Source: Cylindrospermum sp. NIES-4074 (GTDB lineage Bacteria; Cyanobacteriota; Cyanobacteriia; Cyanobacteriales; Nostocaceae). From it: a stretch of DNA of 64,000 nt. The notes beneath the pieces are model-generated. The model ran no database searches, had not been told where the DNA came from, and saw only the letters and a program-made list of their open reading frames with translations. The stretch is taken from NCBI GenBank assembly GCA_003994795.1, contig AP018272.1, positions 156,014-220,013 on the forward strand. The letters run 5' to 3'. Positions 10,127 to 18,700 of this stretch are shown here, piece after piece; the stretch's first letter is position 1, and each line of letters begins with the position of its first letter. The position numbers and the translations under genes were made by a program.

Positions 10127-11023
10127 ATGATTGATGCGCCGCTTGACTTGACTGCCACCCCCAACAGTGAAAATTTGGCTCTTGATGCTACAAAGAGTGA
10201 TGCTGCTAATACAATAGCAATATTTGCTACTGAAGAACTAACTGAGGAAGAAGAGCGCTCGCGCCTGCATTTAGAGCGGCAAGTAGAGAGGGCATTTTAC
10301 GAAGCTGGGAAAGCTTTGAGACAATTAAGGGAAAGAAGGTTGTATCGTAGCTCCCACAAAACTTTTGAGGAGTATTGTCTGGATAGATTTGGGTACACAC
10401 GCATGTCGGCTGCTTATAAAATTGCCGCAGTGACAGTTATAGATAATTTGTCAACCAATGGTTTACAAAATGCTGAAATGTCTACAAATGGTTTACAAAT
10501 TCTGCCCACTAACGAGCGTCAAGTAAGACCCTTGGTTCCTCTAGAACCTGGAGTACAATGCACTGCATGGCAGCAAGCAGTGGAGGCGGCAGGTGGTAAA
10601 GTACCATCAGGACGTATTGTCAAAAGTATTGTGGACAAGATACGCGAAAGAACTCAGCTACCCAACCCCTATCGCCTGGGAGAAGTCTGTCAAATTTTAC
10701 CCAAAGATCATCCCGAACTCAAGGGCAAAAGTGGATGTTGGGGAATTATCACTCATCTGGGTGATTATAGTTGCACGATTACTACCTGGGAAGGCGAGTA
10801 TACCGTCAAGATAGAAAACCTCAAGTCCCTGGAGTGTATTGATGCTGAGTGCGAATATATGCAGCAATTGTGTCAGCGTCTTGTCAGATTGCATCAGGTG
10901 GGTAATCTTGATGCTGCTGTGGGTTGGTTATTGGCTGGTTTAGGTAAGCGACAGCAAACATTTTTGACTCCACTGCAAGAAAAGTTACTGGCTATTGTTG
11001 AAGAAGAGTGCGGACTGATCTAA
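10127..11023 (+). CDS. ParB-like/plasmid-type DNA-binding protein, uncharacterised
   Basis: A protein of about 298 residues of a type seen on cyanobacterial plasmids. A helical part (ERQVERAFYEAGKALRQLRE), then SHKTFEEYCLDRFGYTRMSA, suggests a DNA-binding helix-turn-helix region. It is followed by NERQVRPLVPLEP and AGGKVPSGRIVKSIV, which resemble the helical domain of ParB-related proteins. The C-terminal half (YRLGEVCQILPKDHPELKGKSGCWG) looks like a small beta domain. I prefer ATG 10127, with AGGAG ten bases upstream, over ATG 10100. PRTRC cassettes usually include a ParB-like gene; this one, 3.4 kb from the cassette, is a candidate by context only. Confidence 0.6.
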   Translation: MIDAPLDLTATPNSENLALDATKSDAANTIAIFATEELTEEEERSRLHLERQVERAFYEAGKALRQLRERRLYRSSHKTFEEYCLDRFGYTRMSAAYKIAAVTVIDNLSTNGLQNAEMSTNGLQILPTNERQVRPLVPLEPGVQCTAWQQAVEAAGGKVPSGRIVKSIVDKIRERTQLPNPYRLGEVCQILPKDHPELKGKSGCWGIITHLGDYSCTITTWEGEYTVKIENLKSLECIDAECEYMQQLCQRLVRLHQVGNLDAAVGWLLAGLGKRQQTFLTPLQEKLLAIVEEECGLI

Positions 11024-11204
11024 TTGTCTAAGTATAGGGTTTTACCAGTTCGTAATCTTATTGAGTGCCGCTTTCGCCCTATCGGTAGCTCTTTCAATTC
11101 GCCACGGATTTATGAAATGCAGTGATAAAAAATTAAATAAATCAGCTTAAAAATAGGTTTAATTATCAAGATATAGCAAAAAAACAAAAGACCAGGAGTT
11201 AATT

Positions 11205-11429
11205 ATGGCTTTATCAGAAGCTTATCAGCAATGGGAACAAAAAACTTTACAGCAAGGACAGCGGTTGGGTTTAGAAAATTTGTTGAAGGTGCGATTTGGT
11301 ACTTTAGATGAAGAATTGTCTAGAGTAATTGAACCCCTACTACGGTTACCGCCAGAGGAATATACTCGCCTGTGTATACAGTTATCCCGTGGGGAATTGT
11401 TAGCAAGATTTAACAGTAGGTTAGATTGA
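11205..11429 (+). CDS. DUF4351-domain protein, probably the C-terminal piece of an Rpn/PD-(D/E)XK family protein
   Basis: A 74-residue protein matching the DUF4351 domain: EQGQRLG-like start (QQGQRLGLENLLKVRFG), then ELSRVIEPLLRLPPEEYTRL and LSRGELLARF. In cyanobacteria this domain normally ends longer Rpn-family proteins with a PD-(D/E)XK nuclease domain. No nuclease domain is found upstream, so this is either a domain-only gene or a remnant. It has a good AGGAG site before the ATG, so it may be expressed. Confidence 0.7.
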   Translation: MALSEAYQQWEQKTLQQGQRLGLENLLKVRFGTLDEELSRVIEPLLRLPPEEYTRLCIQLSRGELLARFNSRLD

Positions 11430-11539
11430 ACAACAGTAACAGTATATTACCAATAAAGTGCCTAAGAATAGGTTATTCACTCAAATACAGTGTGGTTTGT
11501 TTACTAAAATACACTGTAGCCGTGGCTAGATAAGCAAGA

Positions 11540-12664
11540 TCAGCAGCAAGTTGTTTGCACAGGGAAATAAACCGTGAAGATGCTGCCTTTCCCTACAGTC
11601 GATGAAACAGAGATATTTCCCTGATGGGCTTCTACAATTTGACGGGACAAATATAATCCTAAACCGTTTCCCCGACGCTGATGCTTGCCTTGTCGGAAGC
11701 GATCAAATAAAAGTAATTGTTCTTCTTCGCTCATGCCAATACCTGTGTCCTCTACTTCAATTGCTACCCCTTGAGCAGTAAAATTGAGGCGAACTTCTAC
11801 TGAACCAGCATCGGTGAAGCGAATAGCGTTACCAACTAAGTTAGTGAGGAGTCGGCGCAGTTCCAGGCGATCGCCACTAACTCTAACTAAAGACGGTTCA
11901 GTACCCTCTGTCAAGACAGCTTTGAGAGTTAACTGTTTAACATCTGCCAAAGGCATTAGTTCTTGTACTACTTGTTGGCATAATTCCCACAGGTCAACAA
12001 CAAAGAAATCCAAAACTTTGCCTCCAGCTTCGTACTGGTGAACCTCTAACAAGGTATCGACCATTGACAACAAAGTTTGGTTACTCTGAGCCATTTGTTC
12101 TAAATATTCCTGCATCGCTGATAAGGTATTGCCAAAAGTACCTTTTTGCAACAACTTCAGGAATTGGTCAGCGGCTATCAACGGAGTCCGCAAGTCGTGA
12201 GTCAAGCGGGTCACAAAATCCTCTCGTCGCTGACTAAGGAGCAGTTGTTCGTCCATACTATGTTTCAGTCTCAGCAAGGCCCGCACCCTCGCCAGTAATT
12301 CCTCTTTATCTACCGGCTTGCGAATAAATTCATCAGCACCTGCATCTAAACCTTTGACGACACTTGATTGTTCAGAACCTGTCACCAGCAAAATTGGGAT
12401 AAAAGGTAAGTTTGAGTTCTGCTTAATTTGCCGAGTGACTTCATAGCCATCAATATCTGGCATCACCACATCTAGCAGTACCAAGTCGGGAGGAGATTCA
12501 GCAATTTGTATTAATGCTTTAGCACCACTGTCGGCAACGATTACGTTGTATCCCTTCAGCTTCAAAATGACTTCCAATAAGCGGAGGCTGTCGGCTGAGT
12601 CATCCACCAGCAGAATACTATGTTTTCTTTCTTTTGAAGTTGTATTCCAAGAGAAAGTGTTCAT
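11540..12664 (-). CDS. Hybrid response regulator-histidine kinase
   Basis: A 374-residue soluble signalling protein with a receiver domain first and a kinase second. The receiver (about residues 15-130) has the phospho-acceptor Asp in LVLLDVVMPD and the Lys in FIRKPVDKEE. The HisKA region carries RLTHDLRTPL (phospho-His) and the HATPase_c domain carries NAIRFTD, VEDTGIGMS and GNGLGLYLS. There is no sensor or membrane domain, so input must come from a separate protein that phosphorylates the receiver. All catalytic motifs are intact. The response regulator at 13525 lies 860 bases away on the other strand and is a plausible but unproven partner. Confidence 0.92.
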   Translation of the reverse strand: MNTFSWNTTSKERKHSILLVDDSADSLRLLEVILKLKGYNVIVADSGAKALIQIAESPPDLVLLDVVMPDIDGYEVTRQIKQNSNLPFIPILLVTGSEQSSVVKGLDAGADEFIRKPVDKEELLARVRALLRLKHSMDEQLLLSQRREDFVTRLTHDLRTPLIAADQFLKLLQKGTFGNTLSAMQEYLEQMAQSNQTLLSMVDTLLEVHQYEAGGKVLDFFVVDLWELCQQVVQELMPLADVKQLTLKAVLTEGTEPSLVRVSGDRLELRRLLTNLVGNAIRFTDAGSVEVRLNFTAQGVAIEVEDTGIGMSEEEQLLLFDRFRQGKHQRRGNGLGLYLSRQIVEAHQGNISVSSTVGKGSIFTVYFPVQTTCC

Positions 12665-12730
12665 GCAGGTTAATCAATGCAAGGATTTATTAAAGAGCGT
12701 TATGGGGAGCTTGTAACCTTTTTAAATTTG

Positions 12731-13014
12731 TAAGCATTCAGGTATCAGCGGTCAGCAGTCAGCGTTCGACTGAGCGTTCGCGTAGCGTCTCGTAGAGAAG
12801 TCAGTCAGCGTTCGACTGAGCGTTCGCGTAGCGTCTCGGAGAGAAGCCGTTCGCGTAGCGTTCCGCAGGAAAGTCTAAAACCGCGTTTTAGACCGAGTTA
12901 AAGGATTTTAAGTTGGGGAAACTTACACCAAAGACAATTAGTAATCCCCCTGCCAGAATGCTCATAAATTCTTTAAGGAAAGCTGATAGCTTGAGGCTAC
13001 AGGCTAAATGCTTA
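12731..13014. mobile_element. MITE-like repeat, copy 2
   Basis: A 284-bp element in the same orientation as copy 1. It begins TAAGCATTCAG and ends CTAAATGCTTA, an 11-bp terminal inverted repeat with one mismatch. Flanks share TTAAATTTG on both sides (12722-12730, and shortly after 13014), a possible target duplication or the preference site. It is longer than copy 1 because of an internal array of GTTCGACTGAGCGTTCGCG and TCGTAGAGAAG units at about 12763-12880. Confidence 0.75.
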
Positions 13015-13524
13015 CTTAAATTTGGGATTTTGAATCTTTTAATTCCATTATCTAAAATCTAAAATTCGGTTAACAATAAGGGTGTAGGGTGTAGAGAACC
13101 CCATCAATTTATTGATGGGCTTGATATTAAGAATACTATTAACCTCATACAAGGTATCTTGGTTAATATTCTTGTACAATTTTCCCTTAATAAATTAAAT
13201 TAATTGGCTCTGTATCCTTTTTCTTCTCCTGTGGTTGTCGCTGCGCTTGGAGGGGCTAAATTCTTCCCCTATACCCCACACCTTACTCCGAAGGGGCTTG
13301 GTCAGGATAAACTGTGGAGATTTCAGTTTAACCCCGGTATTTTTAGATTTGTTAATACTTTGGGAAGATTTTTTCAGAGAATTTTCAGCCTGGAAATACA
13401 GCTTTACCTTCCAATGGATAGGTTTTGGCTGAATAGCTGAAACTTTTCGTCCAATGGAGTGATCTGTTTTCTCACAACCATATTCGATAGTTGTTCAAGT
13501 AAAGATACCAAGCTATTAAGATAA
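13015..13524. other. Gene-free stretch with one hairpin
   Basis: No convincing gene is seen. A perfect 8-bp stem with a 4-base loop lies at 13100-13119 (CCCATCAA, ttta, TTGATGGG). Short GGTGTAG repeats precede it. The open frame at 13204-13440 has no ribosome-binding site or recognisable product and I leave it out. The end of the region should hold the promoter of the response regulator. Confidence 0.5.
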
Positions 13525-14244
13525 ATGATGGGAGATATCCGAGTGGCAATTATTGAAGACCACAGCTTAACGCGGATTGGGATGCGTAGCTCTCTCAATG
13601 AGCAGGAAGGTATTCAAGTTGTGGGTGATGAAGCTACGGCTGACAAGGGATTGAAACTGCTCCGAAGTACAAAGCCAGACATAGCAATTATCGATATTGG
13701 CTTGCCGGATAGGGACGGGATATGGCTGGTGGAGCAGTTCCGGGAATCTTTCGGGTCAGAAGCAGTGCAAACTAAAGTAATGATGCTCACTTCCTTTGCC
13801 AAAGAGCAGATGGTACTGGCAGCGTTTGCCGCCGGGGCAGACTCTTACTGCGTCAAGACAATTAAATTTGAGTTGTTGCTAGAAGCGTTGTACATGACCT
13901 ATGAAGGTCAGTCGTGGATTGACCCAGCGATCGCTAGAATTGTTCTCAAGCATACTCGTCAATCGGCGGCAACTGTGGCGAAAGCGAATGCCGCTCATAC
14001 AGTGACAATTTCTGCTATTGACCCAGAGCAAGCAAGTATTCTGGAAGCAGATCCACTGACAAATCGGGAACTGCAAGTCTTGGAGTTAATTGTCCAAGGG
14101 TATAGCAATAACGAGATTGCCCAGAAACTCTATCTCAGCCTGGGAAGTGTCAAAGTATATGTGCGGGGAGTTTTGAACAAGCTTTGTGCAAGCGATCGCA
14201 CTCAAGCAGCAGTATTGGCCTTGCGGGCTGGTTTGCTCAATTGA
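13525..14244 (+). CDS. NarL/LuxR-type response regulator
   Basis: A 239-residue two-component transcription regulator. The receiver has VAIIEDHSLTR (acidic pocket), IAIIDIGLPDRDG (phospho-Asp) and YCVKTIKFE (the conserved Lys). The C-terminal LuxR helix-turn-helix contains LTNRELQVLELIVQGYSN and KLYLSLGSVKVYVRGVLNKL. Two adjacent ATGs (13525, 13528) can serve as start. It stands alone just upstream of the PRTRC block and points towards its end, so it is not in that operon. No paired kinase is adjacent; the hybrid kinase at 11540 is the nearest. Confidence 0.92.
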   Translation: MMGDIRVAIIEDHSLTRIGMRSSLNEQEGIQVVGDEATADKGLKLLRSTKPDIAIIDIGLPDRDGIWLVEQFRESFGSEAVQTKVMMLTSFAKEQMVLAAFAAGADSYCVKTIKFELLLEALYMTYEGQSWIDPAIARIVLKHTRQSAATVAKANAAHTVTISAIDPEQASILEADPLTNRELQVLELIVQGYSNNEIAQKLYLSLGSVKVYVRGVLNKLCASDRTQAAVLALRAGLLN

Positions 14245-14292
14245 ATTCACTGTACAGTTCTGTTATGACTTTTCACAGGACTTTTGGGTTTG

Positions 14293-14395
14293 TGCGCTCG
14301 CCTCATAAAGGAGCGCTCCGCGCGATGGCGCGAACGCGCGTAGCGTGTCCAAAGGACTCAGGACGAGGACGCCTGCACTGAGGGCGATCGCCCAA
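14293..14395. repeat. Cluster of small dispersed repeats
   Basis: The spacer between the convergent response regulator and ThiF-like genes holds several overlapping palindromic modules (GCGCTCGCC, GCGCGATGGCGCG, AACGCGCGTAGCG, and a GGGCGATCGCCC-type HIP1 palindrome at its end). No protein-coding sequence is visible. Confidence 0.55.
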
Positions 14396-14466
14396 TCATT
14401 CTGATTAATCGAATTTTCAGGACAAATTTAGTAGATGAAACCAAGTCTGGAAGAGGATTTTTAGGC

Positions 14467-15321
14467 TTACCGTGCAAATTTAGGTTGGGTATTAACTTGA
14501 GAGCAGGGGATTGCCTCAATAATACAAGCTTGCGTTGTGTATAGCGATTTTCCGCTACCACTCTCTAAATCAAAATAAGTAGCAAATCGCCGTAATTTCC
14601 CCGCCGTCAATTGCAACAAATAATCAAACGCCTCAGATGCAACTCGCTGGTTAATGCTCAAGGACTGACTATTGAGCAAGGCTAATTGTTCACAGGACAG
14701 GTTGTTGTCTGCCAATTCTTCTGGTTGTGGAACTAGCAGGTCGGGTTGTTGTATGGTTGGGGCAGGTAAGCGAAAGCAGCCCAGAGTATCAAAATGATAG
14801 TCATTGGGGTTAGTGGATAAGTGCGAACCTAACAGCACTTGACCGCTGCGCTTAGAGTTACCGCAATCTAAGTACCAGATGTGAGGGGCAAAGCGGTGAG
14901 AGTTGTGCTGAAGTACTTGAGTAATTGACTCTCTGGCTTTGGCATTATCTACGCAAGCAGTGACAATAATCAGGGTATTGTAACTAGGGGTAATCCATTC
15001 TGAATGGAAGTGTTGAGCGATCGCCATAATTTCCATCTTCCAAGCCAGGGAGTAGCGCAGCACCAGCGTTTTGGCTTTGTTGAGTCCAATTTCTGCATCA
15101 CAGAAGCACTGGCGTAAAACGTTAGCTGACTCAACATGATCCGGGTCAACAAAGTAGAGTTTCACCTGTTTACCTTGCTGAGAAAGGACTCTGCCTAACC
15201 GAACCAAAGAAGGAGCCAACCAAGAACCAGTACCACCGCACCCAACTAACCACAGTTCTATCTGAGTATAGTTGACAGTTTGGACAGGAAAAGCATTTGC
15301 CAAATCAAGATTTAGTTCCAT
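14467..15321 (-). CDS. PRTRC system ThiF-family protein (E1-like adenylyltransferase)
   Basis: A 284-residue ThiF/MoeB/E1-like protein, the type that adenylates the C-terminus of ubiquitin-like proteins. The nucleotide-binding loop is LVGCGGTGSWLAPSL (about residues 27-41). FVDPDHVESANVLRQ carries the conserved Asp, Asn, Arg and Gln of E1-type active sites, and ACVDNAKARE matches the second conserved Asp region. A Cys in NLSCEQLALL is a candidate catalytic cysteine. It is the last gene of the minus-strand PRTRC cassette, 600 bases from the JAB gene with dispersed repeats between. In PRTRC (ParB-related, ThiF-related cassette) clusters this gene accompanies A, B, C, E and F. The biological role of the cassette is unknown. 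Confidence 0.85.
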   Translation of the reverse strand: MELNLDLANAFPVQTVNYTQIELWLVGCGGTGSWLAPSLVRLGRVLSQQGKQVKLYFVDPDHVESANVLRQCFCDAEIGLNKAKTLVLRYSLAWKMEIMAIAQHFHSEWITPSYNTLIIVTACVDNAKARESITQVLQHNSHRFAPHIWYLDCGNSKRSGQVLLGSHLSTNPNDYHFDTLGCFRLPAPTIQQPDLLVPQPEELADNNLSCEQLALLNSQSLSINQRVASEAFDYLLQLTAGKLRRFATYFDLESGSGKSLYTTQACIIEAIPCSQVNTQPKFAR

Positions 15322-15429
15322 AGTGTTGACATGGTTCTCTTTACAGTGTGCAGATGAATAGATTAGACATGACTTGTAAATGAGGATTCATTTAAGTTAG
15401 AACTTAAGCACACTCTAGGAATTCTTCTC

Positions 15430-15612
15430 TACAAGACGCTGTTCGCGTTGGCGCTCTTCTCTTCTCTACCAGAGGCTGCGCTGCGCCAACAAGACCCTGG
15501 CGCTACGCACAGTCGCTAACGCATTTACGTAGTGTCTCGCAGAGAAGGCGTCTTCTCTGCGAAACACTTCGCGAAGGGGGTATGCCGACCGCACGCTGTT
15601 CGCGTTCGATAA
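15430..15612. repeat. Cluster of small dispersed repeats between ThiF and JAB genes
   Basis: A dense run of modules with GACGCTGTTCGCG, GCGCTACGC, GTCTCGCAGAGAAGGCG and CTTCTCTGCGAAACAC. The AGAGAAG units form inverted pairs (for example CGCAGAGAAG and CTTCTCTGCG around 15538-15565), giving a possible stable hairpin that could attenuate transcription from the JAB gene into the ThiF gene. Confidence 0.6.
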
Positions 15613-15694
15613 ATTAAGCTTTTTAGCTATTTTTGCGTAAGCCCTGAAAGTTATCCAAAATTGGTGGTTTCTTATCCAAAATCGAAGGAGTTAA

Positions 15695-15886
15695 ATGGGT
15701 AAGCTCAGACGCGCAGCGCGGCATAACCTAATAGGGCGAAAACGAGATTCTCAAGGCCGCCCTCGAGCGAAGGAACCGCCAATTTTGGACGGGTTTTTCC
15801 CAGATGATGGGAAAGATAGACTTCCATGCGTGCTGGTGTACGCAGTTCATAACGGAATGGCACGCTTGATAAACGTAAATGTTTAA
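15695..15886 (+). CDS. Possible small basic protein, antisense to the PRTRC operon
   Basis: A 63-residue frame starting ATG with AAGGAG five bases upstream, which is the main reason to list it. The product begins MGKLRRAARHNLIGRKRD and is strongly basic at its N-terminus. It lies in the gap between two minus-strand PRTRC genes on the opposite strand. I recognise no family. It could be a chance frame. Confidence 0.3.
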   Translation: MGKLRRAARHNLIGRKRDSQGRPRAKEPPILDGFFPDDGKDRLPCVLVYAVHNGMARLINVNV

Positions 15887-15917
15887 GCTACATGGCTTTT
15901 GGGTGTGGGGTGTCGGG

Positions 15918-16571
15918 TTAAGTACTGTAAAACTTGCAACCAGATAAAAGTGAGACATCAACCATAAAAAAGTCTCGGTCAATGTCAAACACTGATCTAG
16001 CAGGTACATCCCAACAGTGACGAAACAGCCCAACCCGTAATTTAACCTCTGGTTTCAGGGTATTAATTCTGCCTAGCACCCCATAAATGCGAAAGCCAGA
16101 TTCGTCAGCATTATCCGTGGTAGAGAAAAAGGCCGGCAAAGAAGCGTGAGAATGGATATCTACAGCCGCGTTATGGTGGGAAGAGTCACTGCCAGAATGG
16201 GTTGGCTGGCAGCTAGCTGGAGTTTGAGTTTGCTCTGGGACTTGTAAATCCCAGCCTGCATCAGTACAGTGGAGGTGAAAGAGAATTTCATGAAATTGAT
16301 TGCCAGCTTGATAACTCAACCGCCACATTTCCAGTAGTAGCGGTTTGGGAATTAAAGGAGTGACTTTGAGATAGGGAGTTAGGTGAGGTAGCCCTTTGAT
16401 AATTTGGGAACACAAGCAAATGGGCATTAATACTTCTATACCAGGACGGATGGCTCTAGCAAAGATGCCATTTCCGGCATAAAGGTACTCTAGTCCACTG
16501 CTAGTGTGTGCTGGTAGGGATGAAGTTGTGACAACTTTGTAACCAATAATGCCTTCAAGCAATGGGTTCAT
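15918..16571 (-). CDS. PRTRC system protein A: JAB/MPN-type metallopeptidase-like protein
   Basis: A 217-residue protein whose C-terminal half has a JAMM metal site: DIHSHASLPAFFSTTD gives H-x-H, then Ser and Asp with the spacing of JAB/MPN deubiquitinase-like peptidases. The strand before it (HNAAVDIHSH) and the following RIYGVLGRI fit the family. JAB proteins release or trim ubiquitin-like proteins. The ATG at 16571 lies inside the last codons of protein B, an overlap of 17 bases that implies translational coupling. An Asp/Ser/His-rich insert (about residues 125-145) precedes the motif. The metal ligands are intact, so activity is plausible. Confidence 0.82.
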   Translation of the reverse strand: MNPLLEGIIGYKVVTTSSLPAHTSSGLEYLYAGNGIFARAIRPGIEVLMPICLCSQIIKGLPHLTPYLKVTPLIPKPLLLEMWRLSYQAGNQFHEILFHLHCTDAGWDLQVPEQTQTPASCQPTHSGSDSSHHNAAVDIHSHASLPAFFSTTDNADESGFRIYGVLGRINTLKPEVKLRVGLFRHCWDVPARSVFDIDRDFFMVDVSLLSGCKFYST

Positions 16572-17313
16572 CAAGGATTTCCTGCACAAGCATAGCGACA
16601 CTTTTCTGATTGCCGATAGGCAGGAGGTCAGATACAGGATAGGTTGAACGTCTGCATCTTTTGTGGAGTTTTAGAAGTTGCTGGCGAATATCCTTGCGGT
16701 ATTTTTGTGATTTATCTGCTGCTAAATGGCTGGTGAAAATGCTGAAAATAAACAAATTCCAAGCATGATTAATTGATAGACCATTAGCAGCAGGTGGTTC
16801 ATTAACTCCCCAACACACCTGCCCGGAACTGTAGACATTGGGTAGTGGCATATGAAATGCTGTTGCTTGAGGAGTAAATTCCTGTTCTTTAATTGCCCAA
16901 ACCCAATACTTCAATCCCTTGCCCACAAACACTATTGCAGGTAATGGAACGGTTAAAGAACCAAGTTCATCGCAGCTAATTGTATAAGTAGCTGGTAGTA
17001 TGAATTTTACTAAATATGTGTCTGTACTGCCCGTACCCCAGCGGACAATTCCCGGTTCCATCCAACCAGAGTCAATTGGTTCATGGCTGAAGGCAATTCT
17101 CAAAGCTGCGGGTGAGATGCATTTATAGATATGAGCATCGGGAATTTCTTTGTCTCGGTGGTGGAAGATGTAAATGCCATCCAAAAACAGCAATTCGGCT
17201 TGAATTATTGGAGATTTTCGGGGAGGGTCTGCCAAAATTGCTCGTAGAATCTCGCCAGATAAAATTGCTGTGGATGTAGTGTCGATTAATGTGGTTTCAA
17301 TGCTTGTTTCCAT
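16555..17313 (-). CDS. PRTRC system protein B (prokaryotic E2-like family)
   Basis: A 252-residue protein resembling PRTRC protein B, a family assigned to the E2/UBC-like fold (Prok-E2_D) by others. Marks are the early strand pair ELLFLDGIYIFHH, WGTGSTDTYLVKFILP, VGKGLKYWVWAIKE and PLPNVYSSGQVCWG. True E2 enzymes use a catalytic Cys; here the Cys in VCWG or a His would be the candidate, so conjugation is unproven. I start at ATG 17313 (METSIETT), which overlaps the end of protein F by 28 bases. The overlaps F/B and B/A show a translationally coupled unit. Confidence 0.78.
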   Translation of the reverse strand: METSIETTLIDTTSTAILSGEILRAILADPPRKSPIIQAELLFLDGIYIFHHRDKEIPDAHIYKCISPAALRIAFSHEPIDSGWMEPGIVRWGTGSTDTYLVKFILPATYTISCDELGSLTVPLPAIVFVGKGLKYWVWAIKEQEFTPQATAFHMPLPNVYSSGQVCWGVNEPPAANGLSINHAWNLFIFSIFTSHLAADKSQKYRKDIRQQLLKLHKRCRRSTYPVSDLLPIGNQKSVAMLVQEILDEPIA

Positions 17314-18113
17314 AGTTTTAGTAGGATTTGAGCATGAGGTTTCAAGTCTGCTTCTAGCCAATTAATTAAGTCGTCTGCACGGTCAAGCATTCGGCTTGCT
17401 TGTTGCCATTTTCTAGTGAGAAAATCAATAGATGCTTTTGACCAAGGTAGAGATGTGCAGTAAGGTTGGTAGTAATCGTTGTCTGCGTACTCGTCTAGCC
17501 AGAGGTTTTTGGTTTCATGATCTAGCAGCTTTAAAGTTAAAGGCAGATACTTTAAAGGGTTATCTAAGCGATGACACTGGTGTTTTAGTTGTTTGTAGTC
17601 AATTTTGTCTGGGTGGTGGATGTTACTGTACGTAATTCCGGAAATTGCAAACTCACCATCAAACCACTCGCTGCCTTCTGGGTGTATGTCATCAAGCCAA
17701 TGGCGACCATTATGGCTGAAGGGTAAAAGTAACTGCCATCCATATTTTAGATGTTCAATCTCTCCGTCCATTGTCCAGTCAATACCCATTGGCGTAACGG
17801 GAATACTGTGCAATCTTTCTTCATAAGCTGTTTCTACAGTCCAGTGGGATAAGGGGAACAGATGGGTGTAAATTAGTGCAATGAATTCTATTTCTCTGGG
17901 ACTGTGGCAATTTAGCTGGTTTGCAATTGGGTAGATAGTAGCTTGACTACCTGACCATTCAGTGGGGAAGTAGTGCTGGTAGAGTGCTAGCAGGGAATAG
18001 ATATTGAGTTGGGTTTCTAGATAATCGAGTGCTTCTGTGATATTGAAGGTAAGTTGGTACTGGCTAAGGCTGTAAATTGCCTCTGTTATGCTGATGGGTA
18101 CAAGGTGAGACAT
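17286..18113 (-). CDS. PRTRC system protein F
   Basis: A 275-residue protein placed as PRTRC protein F by position between C and B and by its size and Trp-rich composition (MGIDWTMDGEIEHLKYGWQ, HWLDDIHPEGSEWFDGEF, KNLWLDEYADN). No enzymatic motif is visible and its function is unknown. The start is ATG 18113; a TTG nine bases upstream is less likely. Its 3' end carries the start codon of protein B in another frame. A 145-base gap separates it from protein C. Confidence 0.7.
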   Translation of the reverse strand: MSHLVPISITEAIYSLSQYQLTFNITEALDYLETQLNIYSLLALYQHYFPTEWSGSQATIYPIANQLNCHSPREIEFIALIYTHLFPLSHWTVETAYEERLHSIPVTPMGIDWTMDGEIEHLKYGWQLLLPFSHNGRHWLDDIHPEGSEWFDGEFAISGITYSNIHHPDKIDYKQLKHQCHRLDNPLKYLPLTLKLLDHETKNLWLDEYADNDYYQPYCTSLPWSKASIDFLTRKWQQASRMLDRADDLINWLEADLKPHAQILLKLWKQALKPH

Positions 18114-18257
18114 ATTTTGCAACTCGTTATTATGGGGGTTGGAATTAGAGAGGACACGGAAGCAGAGTGTGGAGTGTACTTCAGTGGCAATGCAAACTGC
18201 TGTAATTTGGACAATAATTTACCCCTCAAGTCAATTTCCAACCCCTTTTGTAAGCAC

Positions 18258-18695
18258 TCAAAAACCTTCAGGGATAACGCTAGATGTGGGAATACAGGCT
18301 GTTAGGGATTTTTGGGTTTGGTTGAGTGATTGAGAAAATGCTGTTCCAGATGCGATCGCTTGTTCAATCTGGACTGATAGCTGTCCTGCATTTTGCCAGT
18401 CAATGCCAGTTCTAATCTGATGCTGACGCATTTGGTAGCACATGAACAATGCGGGGTTAATTTCTTCAGGAGTTGCTTTCAGGTAATCTAAAGGAAAATT
18501 CCCTTTTTTACCGGGTTTTTTGATGATGCGGATAGGTTCTCCTGCTTTGCGTTCTATCTCTGCATTGGCTAGTTCAGCACAAAGAGGAGTGAAGGCATCT
18601 CGCAATAATTGGTCATCTTGAGCGATCGCTTCCGGAATCCAGTGCTGTTGACCTTCATAAATGACAAGTAGTTTGTTGGTATTTGCAGTATTCAT
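18258..18695 (-). CDS. PRTRC system protein C: ubiquitin-like domain with C-terminal extension
   Basis: A 145-residue protein. Residues 1-65 fit PRTRC protein C (Prok_Ub, ubiquitin-like beta-grasp): LLVIYEGQQHWIPE strand, DAFTPLCAELANAEIE helix and strand, EPIRIIKKPGKKGN end. Family members are usually only about 65-75 residues. Here some 80 extra residues follow (YLKATPEEINPALFMCYQM), so the glycine end that an E1 would activate is not terminal. If a ubiquitin-like role exists, processing by the JAB protein would be needed to expose GKKG; that is inference. The start lies five bases after the protein E stop. Confidence 0.68.
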   Translation of the reverse strand: MNTANTNKLLVIYEGQQHWIPEAIAQDDQLLRDAFTPLCAELANAEIERKAGEPIRIIKKPGKKGNFPLDYLKATPEEINPALFMCYQMRQHQIRTGIDWQNAGQLSVQIEQAIASGTAFSQSLNQTQKSLTACIPTSSVIPEGF

Positions 18696-18700
18696 GATAG

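Noticed and set aside
13204..13440. 78-residue plus-strand frame upstream of the response regulator
   Set aside because: It has no ribosome-binding site, no recognisable product and lies in repeat-rich intergenic DNA.
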